A DNA stretch of 64,000 nucleotides from Halorubrum sp. CBA1229. GTDB lineage: Archaea; Halobacteriota; Halobacteria; Halobacteriales; Haloferacaceae. The translations under genes and the position numbers were made by a program. Positions 42,896 to 51,979 of the stretch are shown here, in pieces. Location of the stretch: assembly GCF_003721435.2 (NCBI RefSeq), contig NZ_CP054586.1, forward strand, positions 248,001 through 312,000, read 5' to 3'. The notes below the pieces were generated by a model that saw only the letters and a program-made list of their open reading frames with translations, was not told the DNA's origin and ran no database searches. The number at the start of each line of letters is the position of its first letter. The first letter of the stretch is position 1.

Positions 42896-43681
42896 ATGGA
42901 TGACGAAGCTAACCGTCCGATCAAGGCGTTACTGACGATGGACGATATCGTGGCGGCACTCCAGAAAGACGGTGAGCGTGGTGTGACCTCGATCGCAGAG
43001 ACGATCGACAGACCGGCGAGCATTGTTCACGACTACCTGAGCACGCTTCAGCAATTGGGGTACGTGGTACAGAACGAGGACAACGGTGCGTACGAACTCA
43101 GCTTCCGGTATTTGGAACTCGGGGGATCCGTTCGCGACGACGTCACGCTTTACAACGTAGCGAAGCCGGAAGTGAATGCCCTCGCCGAAAAAACCAGCAG
43201 CGAATTCGTCACGCTGTCCGTCGAACAGAACGGAATGTGCGTCGCGCTCGATGTCGTTCAGAACGATCTCAGCATCTCGTACGACTTTACCGACGGGACG
43301 CACTTTCACATGCACGCCTCTGCCGTCGGCAAAGCGTTCCTCGCACAGTACTCCGACAACCGCGTAACCGAGATACTCGACCGACACGGAATGCCCGCAC
43401 ACACGGAAAACACGGTCACGGAGCGTGACGAACTCGAAGAACGGTTCGAACGGATCCGCGAGAGCGGCATCTCCTTCGACCACGAAGAATACAGGATGGG
43501 GATGGCGTCGGTCTCGACGGTGATCAAGGATTCAACCGGTGGCGTTCTCGGCGGCCTCAGTATCACCGGCCCTGCGCACCGCTTGCGAGAACCCGATGTC
43601 GAAGAGGAGTTTCGAAAGGAGCTCCTCTCGGCCAGAAATATAATCGAACTAAACTACAGTTCGAGTGATGCGACCAGCTAA
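42896..43681 (+). CDS. IclR-family transcriptional regulator
   Basis: The ATG at 42896 (MDDEANRPIKALLTMDDIV) gives 261 residues and is preceded by a TATA-like TGTATATG near 42862-42870; an upstream ATG at 42785 is less likely. The N-terminal winged helix (about 10-70) has GVTSIAETIDRPASIVHDYLSTLQQLGYV. The IclR ligand domain follows, with HMHASAVGKAFLAQYSD and VSTVIKDSTGGVLGGLSITGPAHRL. It probably controls the divergent BCCT-Rieske-amidohydrolase operon. Confidence 0.9.
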   Translation: MDDEANRPIKALLTMDDIVAALQKDGERGVTSIAETIDRPASIVHDYLSTLQQLGYVVQNEDNGAYELSFRYLELGGSVRDDVTLYNVAKPEVNALAEKTSSEFVTLSVEQNGMCVALDVVQNDLSISYDFTDGTHFHMHASAVGKAFLAQYSDNRVTEILDRHGMPAHTENTVTERDELEERFERIRESGISFDHEEYRMGMASVSTVIKDSTGGVLGGLSITGPAHRLREPDVEEEFRKELLSARNIIELNYSSSDATS

Positions 43682-43881
43682 ATCGAGTCGCCCCCGCGGA
43701 AATACTCTCGGAGATCGACCCGCTGATCGGTCGTTCTGTCATCTCAAACGACCTTCAGAGCCACTGATAGGGCGATTCAGGTTCTCTTCGGTCGAATCAG
43801 TATCGAGTCGGGTGTTCGTCACCGAACCTGATTCGATTGAGCGGCACAGTAATAGATAGTGTGCTGGTTACATCCTTCAGT

Positions 43882-43898
43882 GTTCTGTCTACCAGAAC
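43882..43898. promoter_or_regulatory. IclR-type palindrome, copy 1
   Basis: GTTCTGTCTACCAGAAC, a 17-bp near-perfect palindrome about 330 bp upstream of the second IclR gene. Confidence 0.55.
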
Positions 43899-44026
43899 AA
43901 AGAATTGTCGGTCGCTCTGGGCACCGTCGGTATTACAGTCGTACTACTGTAATCCCTTTCCCAAATTCCGCACGGCAAATCGCTTGGTCAGGAGAGAATA
44001 CGCACGAAAGGAACGCTCAGAGAAAC

Positions 44027-44044
44027 GTTCCTGTCCCACAGAAC
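44027..44044. promoter_or_regulatory. IclR-type palindrome, copy 2
   Basis: GTTCCTGTCCCACAGAAC, as copy 1 with one inserted base, about 185 bp upstream of the second IclR gene. Confidence 0.5.
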
Positions 44045-44165
44045 GGAACGGTCAGATAGTACTGCCCTCCACACGAACGCATGAGCAATCGTCACGGAAC
44101 TCGAATTAAACCGGAGAAGGGAGTACTGACAGCACTACGGTAGCAGAAACAAAAATAATGCAAGC

Positions 44166-44182
44166 GTTCTGTCGTACAAAAC
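44166..44182. promoter_or_regulatory. IclR-type palindrome, copy 3
   Basis: GTTCTGTCGTACAAAAC, next to the likely promoter of the second IclR gene (ATG 44228). Spacing between copies is about 145 and 139 bp. Confidence 0.55.
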
Positions 44183-44227
44183 AGTTTTGAGCTAATTACA
44201 AGTGCACCCGGTGAGTACGCTTCGTCC

Positions 44228-44989
44228 ATGGACCGCACAAATGCCCCTGTCGAATCGATTACCACCCTCTTATCAGTGGTAGAATACCTAGAGCAGGCGG
44301 ATAAGGCCGGTGTGACCGAAATTTCCGATTCGGTCGGTGTTTCGAAAAGCACCGTGCACAACCATCTGACAACGCTTCGCGAACGCGGGTATGTCGTAAA
44401 TGAGGACGGTCGATATCGACTCGGGCTCCGTTTCCTTCGCATCGGCGAGACGACACGGATGCAGACGGACCTGTTCGAGATAGCGCGACCGCAAATCGAA
44501 TCCCTCGTCGAAGGGCTGGACGTAGTTGGTAATCTGAGTGCCGAAGAGCATGGTGAAGGAGTCTACCTGTACCGATCTCGCGGAAGCGACGACGTTCGCT
44601 TTTCGACGCGGGCCGGCGAGAGACATGACTTACACTGTACGGCTACCGGTAAATCGATTCTCGCTCACGCTTCGTCAGATCGGCTCGAGACATTACTCGA
44701 ATCGATGGACCTAGTCGGCTACACTGAGAACACTATCACCGAACGCGAAAAGCTACTGGACGAACTCAAACGGGTTCGTGATCGCGGCGTCGCGTTCGAC
44801 GAAGAGGAGTATGGTCCCGGGCTCCGATGCGTCGGAGTACCGGTGTTCGGTTCCGACGACGCAGTAATCGGCGCGATTAGTCTCTCGGGGCCCGCAGCCG
44901 ACATGAAAGGAGAATGGTATCGTGAAACCCTTCGGGACCGATTACTCGTGACGAAGAACCGAATCGAAGTGAATCTTCGAGATTACTAA
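44228..44989 (+). CDS. IclR-family transcriptional regulator, second copy
   Basis: The 253-residue protein has a winged helix (about 10-70, GVTEISDSVGVSKSTVHNHLTTLRERGYVV) and the IclR sensor domain with HDLHCTATGKSILAHASSD and CVGVPVFGSDDAVIGAISLSGPAADM. The layout matches the first IclR protein but the sequences differ clearly. The 546-bp region before it has no gene and holds three copies of a palindrome, pointing to autoregulation or control of a lost neighbour. The nearest downstream metabolic gene is the aldehyde dehydrogenase at 45597. Confidence 0.9.
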   Translation: MDRTNAPVESITTLLSVVEYLEQADKAGVTEISDSVGVSKSTVHNHLTTLRERGYVVNEDGRYRLGLRFLRIGETTRMQTDLFEIARPQIESLVEGLDVVGNLSAEEHGEGVYLYRSRGSDDVRFSTRAGERHDLHCTATGKSILAHASSDRLETLLESMDLVGYTENTITEREKLLDELKRVRDRGVAFDEEEYGPGLRCVGVPVFGSDDAVIGAISLSGPAADMKGEWYRETLRDRLLVTKNRIEVNLRDY

Positions 44990-45060
44990 CACTCATAGTA
45001 CCGTTTTTAATGAGGATACCTACAAAATATATATATGTAGGATCGATCAAAAGACGTCTG

Positions 45061-45174
45061 ATGGCACCATTCCATTACGAGTGTACGAACTGCGGCACAG
45101 AGATGGATTACAGGACAACAAAGCATAATGGCTGTCCGAGTTGCGGATTCATACCGCTCCATAGCGCAGACTGA
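45061..45174 (+). CDS. Zinc-ribbon microprotein, 37 residues
   Basis: The ATG at 45061 opens MAPFHYECTNCGTEMDY, followed by GCPSCGF and ending HSAD. Two CxxC pairs spaced about 18 residues apart form a minimal zinc ribbon. A strong TATA-like AAATATATATATG lies about 20-35 bp upstream, giving an almost leaderless transcript. Haloarchaea express many such small zinc-finger proteins that affect regulation or stress. No partner is adjacent. Confidence 0.7.
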   Translation: MAPFHYECTNCGTEMDYRTTKHNGCPSCGFIPLHSAD

Positions 45175-45596
45175 AGCGACTGAGAGGTGGCGACGAGCCG
45201 CGGCAGGAGGCCGTTGTGAATCGTCGTGGGATATGCAGCCAGGTCGTCGCAGTTAGCGAGACACAGCAAGACATTTTTACAGCCTCCCAGCTTCGCGCAC
45301 GGCGACCCCGAGCGTGTACTTGAGCGGTAAAACGGCGGTCACAGACAGCTTCGGGACGGTACCGTCGGCTCAGTACTTTTCACCGAGATTGCGACCGGAG
45401 AGTTGGCAGCCCGGCTAGGTGTACTGACTGTCCTGGAGCGGACGGTGATCGACGGACACACTCGCGTCACTGTATCGGCGGTGCCGACCGTTTTAATGCC
45501 CGAAAGCGGCAGTCTAGCGATTCGCCGGAGCCAGAAGGGGCGAATACCCGTGACACCGCAACTAATCTATACCAGCAGAGAGGGTAATTGAATGGA
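45175..45596. other. Intergenic region and aldehyde dehydrogenase promoter
   Basis: About 420 bp without a convincing gene. A TATA-like ATCTATA near 45565-45571 lies about 25 bp before the aldehyde dehydrogenase start. Confidence 0.45.
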
Positions 45597-47045
45597 ATGG
45601 CGACAGCTCACGAGAACTATATCGACGGGGAGTGGATTGAATCGGAAAGCGGCGACACGTTCGAGGTCCACAACCCCGCAGCTCCCGATGAGACGATAGC
45701 GAGCTACCAGCAGTCCAGCGCGGCGGACGCCGTCGAGGCGGTCGACGCGGCGGTCGACGCGCAGGACGAGTGGGCGGCTACGCCCGGCCCGGAGCGCGGT
45801 CGCATCCTCCGGCAGGCGGGGATGATCCTCGCTGATCGGAAAGACGAGCTCACCACGATGCTCGTCGAAGAGGAGGGGAAGGCCCGTCCCGAGGCGGCCG
45901 GCGAGGTACAGCGCGCGATCGACATCTTCCACTACTTCGCCGGGAAGGCGTCGGACCTCGGCGGGACGATGAAGGCCTCCAGCAGCCGTGACACGACCCT
46001 CTACACGCGCAAGGAGCCGGTCGGCGTCGCGGCGCTGATCACGCCGTGGAACTACCCTATCGCGATTCCGGCCTGGAAGCTTGCCCCTGCGCTCGCAGCG
46101 GGGAATTCCGTCGTCATCAACCCCGCGAGCGCCGCCCCGGGGGTCGTCCTCGCGGTCACAGAGGCGCTGGACAAGGCCGGGCTCCCCGCCGGCGTGCTCA
46201 ACGTCGTGACCGGCCCCGGAAGCGAAGTCGGCAACGAGTTCATCACCAGCGAGGGCACCGACGCCGTCTCCTTCACCGGCAGCGGACAGGTCGGTGAGCT
46301 GGTTTACGATCAGGCCACGGACGCCGGCAAGCGGGTCCAGACCGAGATGGGCGGGAAGAACCCCACGCTGGTCACCGACTCAGCCGACCCTGCGGAGGCC
46401 GCCGAGATCGTCGCGACCGGCGGCTTCGGGACGACCGGCCAGTCGTGTACTGCGTGTTCCCGCGCGGTCGTTCACGAGGACGTGTACGACGAGTTCGTCG
46501 ACGAACTCGTCGACGCGGCCGAGGCCATCGACATCGGTCCGGGGGTCGACCACGAGATGGGGCCGCAGGTCAGCGCCGACGAACTGGAGTCGACGCTGGA
46601 GTATATTGACATCGCTCGCGATGAGGGGGCGACGGTTGCCGCGGGGGGCGGCCAGCCGACCGGTGAGGCGGTTGAGACCGGCCACTTCGTCGAACCGACC
46701 GTCCTGACCGATGTTGAAAACGACGACACGATCGCGTGCGAGGAGGTCTTCGGCCCGGTCGTCGCCGTCATCAAGGTCAGCGACTTCGACGAGGGGGTCC
46801 ACGTCGCCAACGACGTCGAGTACGGACTCTCGGCCAGCGTCGTCACCGACGACCACACCGAGGCCAAGCAGTTCATCGACAAGGCCGAGGCCGGTGTCGT
46901 GAAGGTCAACGAGAAGACGACCGGATTGGAGCTTCACGTTCCATTTGGCGGGTTCAAGCGGTCCTCCTCGGAAACGTGGCGCGAGCAAGGCGACGAGGGC
47001 TTGGAGTTCTACACGATCGAGAAAACCGTCTACGACAACCACTAA
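45597..47045 (+). CDS. NAD(P)-dependent aldehyde dehydrogenase, second copy
   Basis: From the ATG at 45597 (MATAHENYIDGEW) the product has 482 residues. It has catalytic Glu in TEMGGKNP (about 250), nucleophile Cys in GQSCTACS (about 284), PWNYP and FTGSG. The VVLKPAS motif of the paralogue at 1939-3387 reads VVINPAS here (about 172-178), so the Lys that normally contacts the coenzyme adenosine ribose is Asn. Cofactor preference or affinity may differ. GC content at third positions is visibly higher than in the neighbouring intergenic DNA. It is monocistronic, and the substrate is unknown. Confidence 0.88.
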   Translation: MATAHENYIDGEWIESESGDTFEVHNPAAPDETIASYQQSSAADAVEAVDAAVDAQDEWAATPGPERGRILRQAGMILADRKDELTTMLVEEEGKARPEAAGEVQRAIDIFHYFAGKASDLGGTMKASSSRDTTLYTRKEPVGVAALITPWNYPIAIPAWKLAPALAAGNSVVINPASAAPGVVLAVTEALDKAGLPAGVLNVVTGPGSEVGNEFITSEGTDAVSFTGSGQVGELVYDQATDAGKRVQTEMGGKNPTLVTDSADPAEAAEIVATGGFGTTGQSCTACSRAVVHEDVYDEFVDELVDAAEAIDIGPGVDHEMGPQVSADELESTLEYIDIARDEGATVAAGGGQPTGEAVETGHFVEPTVLTDVENDDTIACEEVFGPVVAVIKVSDFDEGVHVANDVEYGLSASVVTDDHTEAKQFIDKAEAGVVKVNEKTTGLELHVPFGGFKRSSSETWREQGDEGLEFYTIEKTVYDNH

Positions 47046-47924
47046 CGGCAGTTGCATGGCGGTTCACATGAGGTCAAAGTGAGGCTCGGCGTTTTCTAAT
47101 AGCGGAGGCCGCTCATCAGACCGGTTGTGTTACGTTTAGCATCGGTTCCAGCAGACGGTGACAGCTCGGGGCCATGATTCTTCTGTCGTCGGCTCCGCAT
47201 TTTGAATGTATATAGGAACAAATAAGTATATTTTTCTACCTCTAAAAATATGTGTCTCACCGCATTCCGATTACTATGGTGAGCGAGTTAAAATCTGAGT
47301 GAGATCCGCACGAGTGTAGCTGCGGGATCTTGACCATCAGCAACGAAGACGCGTTCATCGTTAACGTGTTGATAATCACCAAACTTCGAGAGAAACAACA
47401 GCGGGAGTCGTTGATTTTGGGTCAAAAATACGTCAACGTGGAGGATTTATTTGTACGGGGGTCGACAGTAGTGTACAGCCAGCATCTGTTGGTGCCGATC
47501 TGAATCGCAGTCTTATCGACCGGAACGTGACTCGACTCGCACCGTCAGTTAGCTGTCGATCGGCTTCTGAACTAAGTTGTGAATTGCTGTCCTGGGTCGT
47601 CTGACACCCAATATATCAAGATAGTATTTTATATTAAAAATCGATAGTTCAACGAGGTACAGTTGAATACCGGGTTCAATAATCTCGTGGGGTCTCAGCT
47701 CTACGAACTCCAAACCGATCTACTCAGTACCGTCGGTGAGACGGGCGCAGTCGCCGATCGCTTTGGAGCAAGAAGATCGGAGCAGCCGGTGCTCAGCCGC
47801 CCTGTATTCCTAAGACATCTCTCAACTGCGCCGAGAAGGTAGTGCTATACACAAAACCGCAGTAACCCCACTTGGTTAATGTAGCGGCGTGTACTCGAAA
47901 ATACGAGTGAGAGCGGACCCGCGA
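47046..47924. other. Gene-poor, partly AT-rich region
   Basis: About 880 bp with no intact gene. AT-rich tracts lie at about 47205-47260 and 47610-47650. A short stretch reading KLREKQQRESLILGQKYVNVEDLFVRG (about 47380-47465) may be a gene remnant of unknown type. Confidence 0.4.
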
Positions 47925-48113
47925 CCGTGGCGATCTACGCCAAGGTCTCGACGTCGGACCGGGACGTGTCCCGGTAGCTCGAGGAGGTAGGAGGAGTGAA
48001 CACCTAGAGCGTCTCGGTGTCAGAGACGTTGAGGTGTATTCGGGGGGCAGTCAGCAAGACGTGGATCAAACAAGATTAAGAGTATATCGCGACATGCTCA
48101 CGGAAGCGTAGGT
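47925..48113 (+). pseudogene. Serine recombinase (resolvase) N-terminal remnant
   Basis: The plus strand reads AIYAKVSTSDRDVSR, matching the catalytic Ser region of serine resolvases (YxRVSTxDQ). It has an in-frame stop at about 47974 and, after a frameshift, ERLGVRDVEVYSGGS. The DNA-binding domain is absent. It ends next to the mobA start. Confidence 0.65.
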
Positions 48114-48121
48114 GATCTAGA

Positions 48122-48229
48122 ATGAGTTCCCAGAAACGGGTAGGCGTTGTGCTTGCAGGCGGATACTCTACCAGGTTCGGCGAGCAAGAAAAGGCGCTAG
48201 CAGAACTAAATAAACGTCCCCTTATAGAG
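48122..48229 (+). pseudogene. mobA: mobA N-terminal part (split by IS)
   Basis: The ATG at 48122 gives MSSQKRVGVVLAGGYSTRFG, the nucleotide-binding LAGGxSxRFG signature of MobA (molybdenum cofactor guanylyltransferase), then EKALAELNKRPLIE. The frame then enters the tnpB element. The matching C-terminal part resumes at 49715. Together they would give about 214 residues, near the normal MobA length. Confidence 0.82.
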
Positions 48230-49714
48230 AATCAAGGAGAATACCTGCGCCTTTAGGCGCAGGATGAATCCGACAACACCTGCACAACCCACCGTCGATA
48301 GCAAGGCCGGATATTCTACGCCAGCCGACACTATTAATAAAACAGCATCCATAACCAGTTATGAAGCCAGAAATGAGTCGAACCATCCGAACCTTCGAGG
48401 CTACTATCACGAATCAGCAACAGGTTCGTGACGACCTTGACCAACTCGGATGGGCCGCCTCAAAACTCTGGAACGTCGGTCGCTACTACGCACAAGAACA
48501 GTGGGACGAAACGGGCGAGATCCCCGATGACGGGGAACTCAAAGCCGAACTCAAACGCCATGAACGCTACACGGACTTACATTCTCAGTCCAGTCAGCGC
48601 GTTCTCGAAGAACTCGCTGAAGCGTTCAACGGCTGGTTCGGCAAGCGTCGGAACGGCGACGACCGTGCCAGACCGCCCGGCTACCGCAAGAACGGAGACT
48701 CCCACCCACGTTCAACCGTGTCGTTCAAAGCGGCTGGCTTCAAGCACGACGCACAGTTCACCCGTGTCCGCCTCTCGAAAGGCCTCAACCTCAAAGAACA
48801 CCGTTCAGACTTCATCCTGTGTGAGTACCAGACTCGCCCGGATGTTGACCTGACCGAGTGGGACATTCAGCAGGTTCGCGCGATCTACAAGCGCGACGAG
48901 TGGCGACTACAATTCGTCTGTCGCACCACTATCGACCCGGACCCACCGGGCGACGAAGTGGCCGGTGTTGACCTCGGGATGTGCAACTTCGCCGCCGTCT
49001 CGTTCGGCGGTGAATCGATGTTGTATCCCGGTGGCGCACTCAAAGAGGACGAATACTACTTCACGAAAAAGAAGGCTAAGTGCGACGATTCCTCGTCTCG
49101 TGTGGCCACCCGTCTTGACCGGACGCGGAGGGGTCGTCGGACACACTTCTTGCACGCACTCTCGAAAGCGATTGTCGAGGAGTGCGTCGAACGAGATGTC
49201 GGGACTCTTGTCGTTGGCGACCTCGGCGGGATCCGAGAGGACGACGAGAACGGCGAGTCTCGGAATTGGGGCGACCACGGCAATCTTGACTTGCACGGGT
49301 GGGCGTTCGACCGCTTCACGGCGCTACTTGACTACAAGGCGGAAGCCGAAGGCATCGACGTGGAGTTGGTGTCGGAACGCGATACGTCGAAGTCGTGTTC
49401 AGCATGTGGTCACACGGATGACAATCAGCGTGTGGAACGTGGGTTGTACGTCTGTGAGGCGTGCGATACGGTTGCGAACGCGGACGTGAACGGTGCGGAG
49501 AACATTCGACAAAAGGTACTCCCGAGTCTCGCCACGGATGGCGGCGATAGGGATAACGGCTGGTTGGCACAGCCAGCGGTTCACCTGTTCGACCGCAGCG
49601 AGGGCCGTTTCGCCCCACGAGAACAGGTCGTGAACCGCGAACCATAATATCCCAACTCAGCGGTGCGGTGCCGTGGGATTCCCGCGTCTTCAGGCGCGGG
49701 AGGATGTCAATACC
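48230..49714 (+). mobile_element. tnpB-only IS200/IS605-type element in mobA
   Basis: Boundaries were placed at the break in the MobA frame. A perfect hairpin (CCTGCGCC-TTTA-GGCGCAGG, 48244-48263) marks the left end. A similar hairpin (CCCGCGTC-TTCA-GGCGCGGG, 49681-49700) followed by AGGATGTCAA marks the right end. There is no tnpA, so movement would need help from another element's TnpA. Confidence 0.8.
48361..49647 (+). CDS. tnpB: TnpB, RNA-guided nuclease of IS200/IS605 type
   Basis: The 428-residue product has RuvC residues in VAGVDLGMCNFAAV (Asp), VGDLGGIRED (Glu) and ANADVNGAENI (Asp). The zinc ribbon is CSACG and CEACD. An N-terminal helical region with KLWNVGRYYAQEQW is typical of the family. 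ATG 48361 or 48373 could start it. It is unlike the TnpB at 33574-34830 outside the motifs, so the two elements come from different lineages. The catalytic set is intact. The guide RNA should overlap the 3' end and the right-end hairpin, with its guide in the mobA sequence at about 49715. Confidence 0.92.
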   Translation: MKPEMSRTIRTFEATITNQQQVRDDLDQLGWAASKLWNVGRYYAQEQWDETGEIPDDGELKAELKRHERYTDLHSQSSQRVLEELAEAFNGWFGKRRNGDDRARPPGYRKNGDSHPRSTVSFKAAGFKHDAQFTRVRLSKGLNLKEHRSDFILCEYQTRPDVDLTEWDIQQVRAIYKRDEWRLQFVCRTTIDPDPPGDEVAGVDLGMCNFAAVSFGGESMLYPGGALKEDEYYFTKKKAKCDDSSSRVATRLDRTRRGRRTHFLHALSKAIVEECVERDVGTLVVGDLGGIREDDENGESRNWGDHGNLDLHGWAFDRFTALLDYKAEAEGIDVELVSERDTSKSCSACGHTDDNQRVERGLYVCEACDTVANADVNGAENIRQKVLPSLATDGGDRDNGWLAQPAVHLFDRSEGRFAPREQVVNREP

Positions 49715-50248
49715 CACGTCGTCACGAGAGTGGACCCGACAGTCGATCGAATACTCATTAATTGTCGACGAGACCAACAGGCAGACTTCAAGAGCGCGCT
49801 TGATTCGACAACGGCAGACGTCGAGTTCGTCTGTGACCCGGTGCCGGATTCGGGACCCGCAGCTGGACTGCGGACCGCACTCGAAACCGTCTCCGAACCA
49901 GTGGTTGCCGTGGTCGCCTGTGATATGCCGTTCCTGGACTCATCGTTCTTAGACTGGTTGTTCGAAAAAATGGACGGCGCAGACGGAACTGTTCCATACG
50001 TCGACGGAACACCCCAGCCGACTCACGCGGTCTTCACAACGGAGCCTACTCGACGAGCTGCGGACGACGCAGTTAGGACCGCGTCCGGGAGTCTGCGGGA
50101 TATCCTCGATCGACTTGACCTCGGTGAAATCCTAGAGTCCCGAGTGCTGGAACAGACTAACAAAACGACTTTCGTAGACATCAACACCCCGGCAGATCTG
50201 GTAGCGTGGACTGACACCGATTCGGCTCCGTTGAGACGCATGGACTAG
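49715..50248 (+). pseudogene. mobA: mobA C-terminal part (split by IS)
   Basis: The frame resumes HVVTRVDPTVDRILINCRRD and continues with VVAVVACDMPFLDSSFLDWL (the MobA CDMPF metal-binding motif), VDGTPQPTHAVF and the C-terminal FVDINTPADL. It is fully open to the stop at 50248. An ATG inside the element (49673) opens the same frame and could yield an N-terminally wrong protein lacking the GTP-binding loop. mobB follows 239 bp downstream. Confidence 0.82.
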
Positions 50249-50487
50249 CTGCTCCGAGACGGCCCGCCGACAGCACCATCCGCAGCACAGACTTGGGCGT
50301 ACCCGACGCTATTCTCCTCAGTGTTTGCTTCGTTGTACCTTGACGACGCAGCGGTCGGAATCGCTGAGCCGCTCAGTCGAACGCGGCGAAACCGGCGAGC
50401 ACGCGTTTCACGTCGGGTTAGACAGACCTGCGGCGTGTTGACGCACTTTATCAGATTCTATTTATCAGCCTATAACCGAGAATTTGT

Positions 50488-51219
50488 ATGAAGGTACTCG
50501 GTGTCGCCGGACCGTCTGACTCCGGAAAGACGACCGTCGTTGAAGGGCTTGCTGCCCGACTCAGCCAGTGCGGGACGGTCGGGACTGTGAAACGGCTTAC
50601 TCACGAGCCGGACATCGACACCGACGGGAAGGATACTGCGAGACACCGAGACGCCGGATCAGCGCACACAGTCGGGGTCACCGACGGTGGCGAATGGTTC
50701 GGTACCGGAGACGGTTGGACGCTTCCTGGTGTATTGGACGACTTTGCGCCAGAGTGCGACTACGTGATCGTCGAGGGGTTCAGTGGAAGCCACCTTCCGA
50801 AGGTGTCACTCGGCGATAGATCGACAGCGTCCCCGGTCGTGGCTACGGCCGCTGATGCCGACGCTCTGGACCTCGACGAGGTGGCGGCTATTGTCAAAGA
50901 CCTCGCGTCCTACGAGACGCCGGCATCTCTCGTAGTAACGCTCCGGGACTCGCTTCGACCGAAACATTACGAAACTACCGCGACAAGCACTATCCCAGCA
51001 GCAGTAGTAGCCTCCGACGACGGGGTGGCAGCAGAGATCGAAGCGGCCAATCGCCGCCTCCGTTCTGTAGACGGTGTTTGTGCGGCATGCGTTCATCACC
51101 AGCGGTCGCTCTTCGACGGCCGTGACGACGTCGTTCATCTGGCAGTACTGGCAGAGGGCACTGTCAGAGCAAACGAGGCGATCGGTGGCGAAATCGAACG
51201 ACTCGTCAACACTGGCTGA
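50488..51219 (+). CDS. mobB: Molybdopterin-guanine dinucleotide biosynthesis protein MobB
   Basis: The 243-residue protein starts MKVLGVAGPSDSGKTTVVEGL, with a P-loop (GPSDSGKT, about 8-15). It has the MobB features KRLTHEPDIDTDGKDTARHRDAG and CDYVIVEGFSGSHLPKV (the VEGF motif). A C-terminal extension with CAACVHH near 195 could bind a metal. MobB binds GTP and assists MobA in making the bis-MGD cofactor used by the dms-type reductase next door. A TATA-like TTTATCAG and CTATAAC lie 20-30 bases upstream. Confidence 0.88.
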   Translation: MKVLGVAGPSDSGKTTVVEGLAARLSQCGTVGTVKRLTHEPDIDTDGKDTARHRDAGSAHTVGVTDGGEWFGTGDGWTLPGVLDDFAPECDYVIVEGFSGSHLPKVSLGDRSTASPVVATAADADALDLDEVAAIVKDLASYETPASLVVTLRDSLRPKHYETTATSTIPAAVVASDDGVAAEIEAANRRLRSVDGVCAACVHHQRSLFDGRDDVVHLAVLAEGTVRANEAIGGEIERLVNTG

Positions 51220-51394
51220 CTACCTGCGCATACGCAAGTGGTTCAAGATCGTCGTCAGGATCGTCGATATTGGGCAGTACTTGAAAGGCGTGGAGGTGAA
51301 TTACCAGAATTGGCGAGAGAATGCCTTTTCGTCAAAGAACGGCCGGCATCAGCCGTGAGCGAGTAGGGTGGTGTAGTTCACTCGTGGGGAGATA

Positions 51395-51979
51395 TCACCC
51401 TAACACCTCTCGAGTCGTCGCTGCCAACGATTTATAGTACTGTTCACACGTTTCTTCTTCGACAAGCCCCAAGAATTCTTTAGTCCAAGTATTGAGGTGT
51501 TCGTCACAGAACTGGTCGAGGCGCTCATCGAACCCTTCTTCTGCTAGGTACGCGGCGAACTCTAACTCCGTCGCGATATGGTCTGGAAGGTCCGAATGGT
51601 CCTTGGCGGGCTGGACGCCAAACTCTTGATACCAGCGCATGACCGCTATTGTGGCTGGTCCCTTGACTGGACCGAGTTCGTCAGGGTCGTCGCGGTCGCG
51701 GTAGACACTCTCGTACGGCGGACATGGCGGTCCTGCCGGGCCGATAAACAGCCGCGTGTGTTCGGTTCGAAGGTCCTTGAGGTCTACCGAACCGAGGTCG
51801 CCGAACACCGGTTCTAACTCACCCGCTTCAACGGCCGTGACGAGCCGGTGGCTGGGCTCCCGCCAACACTCGGCGAGGACTGCGTACATCGCCGCTACGT
51901 CTGACTGGAGCGCATCGCTTTCGGCGGTTCGTTCGGCCGATCGCTCGCGTTCAGTCAGTGCGTCGGTTTGGTCGGTCAT
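51395..51979 (-). CDS. dmsD: TorD/DmsD-family redox enzyme maturation chaperone
   Basis: The 194-residue helical protein has the family marks TEHTRLFIGPAGPPCPPYESVYRD (about 72-95) and SDLPDHIATELEFAAYL (about 126-142). Such chaperones bind the twin-arginine leader of the molybdoenzyme and help insert the cofactor before export. It is the last gene of the operon. Its start overlaps the membrane subunit's stop by 4 bp. Confidence 0.88.
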   Translation of the reverse strand: MTDQTDALTERERSAERTAESDALQSDVAAMYAVLAECWREPSHRLVTAVEAGELEPVFGDLGSVDLKDLRTEHTRLFIGPAGPPCPPYESVYRDRDDPDELGPVKGPATIAVMRWYQEFGVQPAKDHSDLPDHIATELEFAAYLAEEGFDERLDQFCDEHLNTWTKEFLGLVEEETCEQYYKSLAATTREVLG

